The notes under the pieces are model-generated. The model was not told the DNA's origin, did not search any database, and saw only the letters and a list, made by a program, of their open reading frames with translations. Positions 5,233 through 5,442 of a stretch of 5,442 nucleotides of DNA are shown one piece after another (the first letter of the stretch is position 1; each line of letters begins with the position of its first letter). This stretch comes from Acidobacteriota bacterium (GTDB lineage Bacteria; Acidobacteriota; Blastocatellia; Pyrinomonadales; Pyrinomonadaceae): the NCBI GenBank assembly GCA_023436495.1, contig JAEZIT010000117.1, forward strand, positions 1 through 5,442, read 5' to 3'. Both the position numbers and the translations under genes were made by a program.

Positions 5233-5442
5233 ATGGCTTATATTTCAGTAAATTCGAACGAATCGATCGAGAGCGCACTGCGTCGGTTCAAACGCAAGGT
5301 CATCTCAGAAGAGATCATCAAGGACCTCAAAAAGCACGCTCACTTCATTCCGCCCGGCCAGAAGGCGAAGTTGAAATCGGCGAACGCCCGCAAGCGCAAC
5401 CGCCGCCGTTTCCGCCAGCAGCGCCCGATGAACGCGCCGCAG
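5233..5442 (+). CDS. rpsU: small ribosomal subunit protein bS21 (3' end outside the window)
   Basis: Seventy codons are open to the window edge, beginning MAYISVNSNESIESALRRFK. The ESALRRFKRKV core (13-23), the following helical segment with IIKDLKKH (28-35), and the Lys/Arg-rich end with KSANARKRNRRRF (48-60) are the bS21 pattern. bS21 binds the platform of the 30S subunit near the 16S rRNA 3' end and helps initiation. The family is usually about 58-71 residues, so only a few codons should be missing unless there is an extension; the last ten residues (RQQRPMNAPQ) already go past the common core. The gene has its own promoter region, divergent from the lipoprotein gene. Confidence 0.92.
   Translation, partial: MAYISVNSNESIESALRRFKRKVISEEIIKDLKKHAHFIPPGQKAKLKSANARKRNRRRFRQQRPMNAPQ

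Overview
The window looks like bacterial chromosome with moderately high GC. Shine-Dalgarno sites are well formed, there is a ribosomal protein bS21 gene, and a diderm-style lipoprotein gene is present. The mix resembles Acidobacteriota (Blastocatellia-like), but this is an impression from gene style, not a database result. A phage origin of the left half cannot be excluded, because ligases, primases and even bS21 occur in large phages. The lipoprotein and zinc-ribbon genes argue for a bacterial chromosome.

Left half (1-3451, + strand): a tightly packed operon. It begins with the last codons of an upstream gene. Next comes a 240-aa protein of unknown function, then an ATP-dependent DNA ligase (491 aa) that overlaps it by 20 bases. 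One base after the ligase stop comes a 408-aa fusion of an archaeo-eukaryotic primase/polymerase (AEP) domain and a HAD-family phosphatase domain. Together the last two genes carry a nick-sealing ligase, a primase-polymerase and a probable end-cleaning phosphatase. This is the same set of activities that bacterial LigD joins in one polypeptide for non-homologous end joining, but built from a different domain arrangement. No Ku protein is recognisable in the window. I infer a DNA break or gap repair cassette, with the 240-aa protein as a possible end-binding or accessory factor. This is the most interesting part of the window.

Middle (3452-3903): a palindromic AT-rich hairpin followed by T's probably ends the operon. 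It is built from degenerate 7-base repeats. A small minus-strand gene for a membrane-anchored zinc-ribbon protein follows, then a clear intrinsic terminator for the next minus-strand gene.

Right half (3904-5442): a minus-strand gene for a secreted lipoprotein with an EF-hand-like loop and a long Gly/Asn/Pro/Lys-rich tail. A 186-base divergent intergenic region follows, then rpsU (bS21) on the + strand, which runs off the window end. The intergenic region holds a good match to a sigma-54 (-24/-12) promoter pointing at the lipoprotein gene. It also holds a plausible sigma-70-type promoter and a very strong Shine-Dalgarno site for rpsU.
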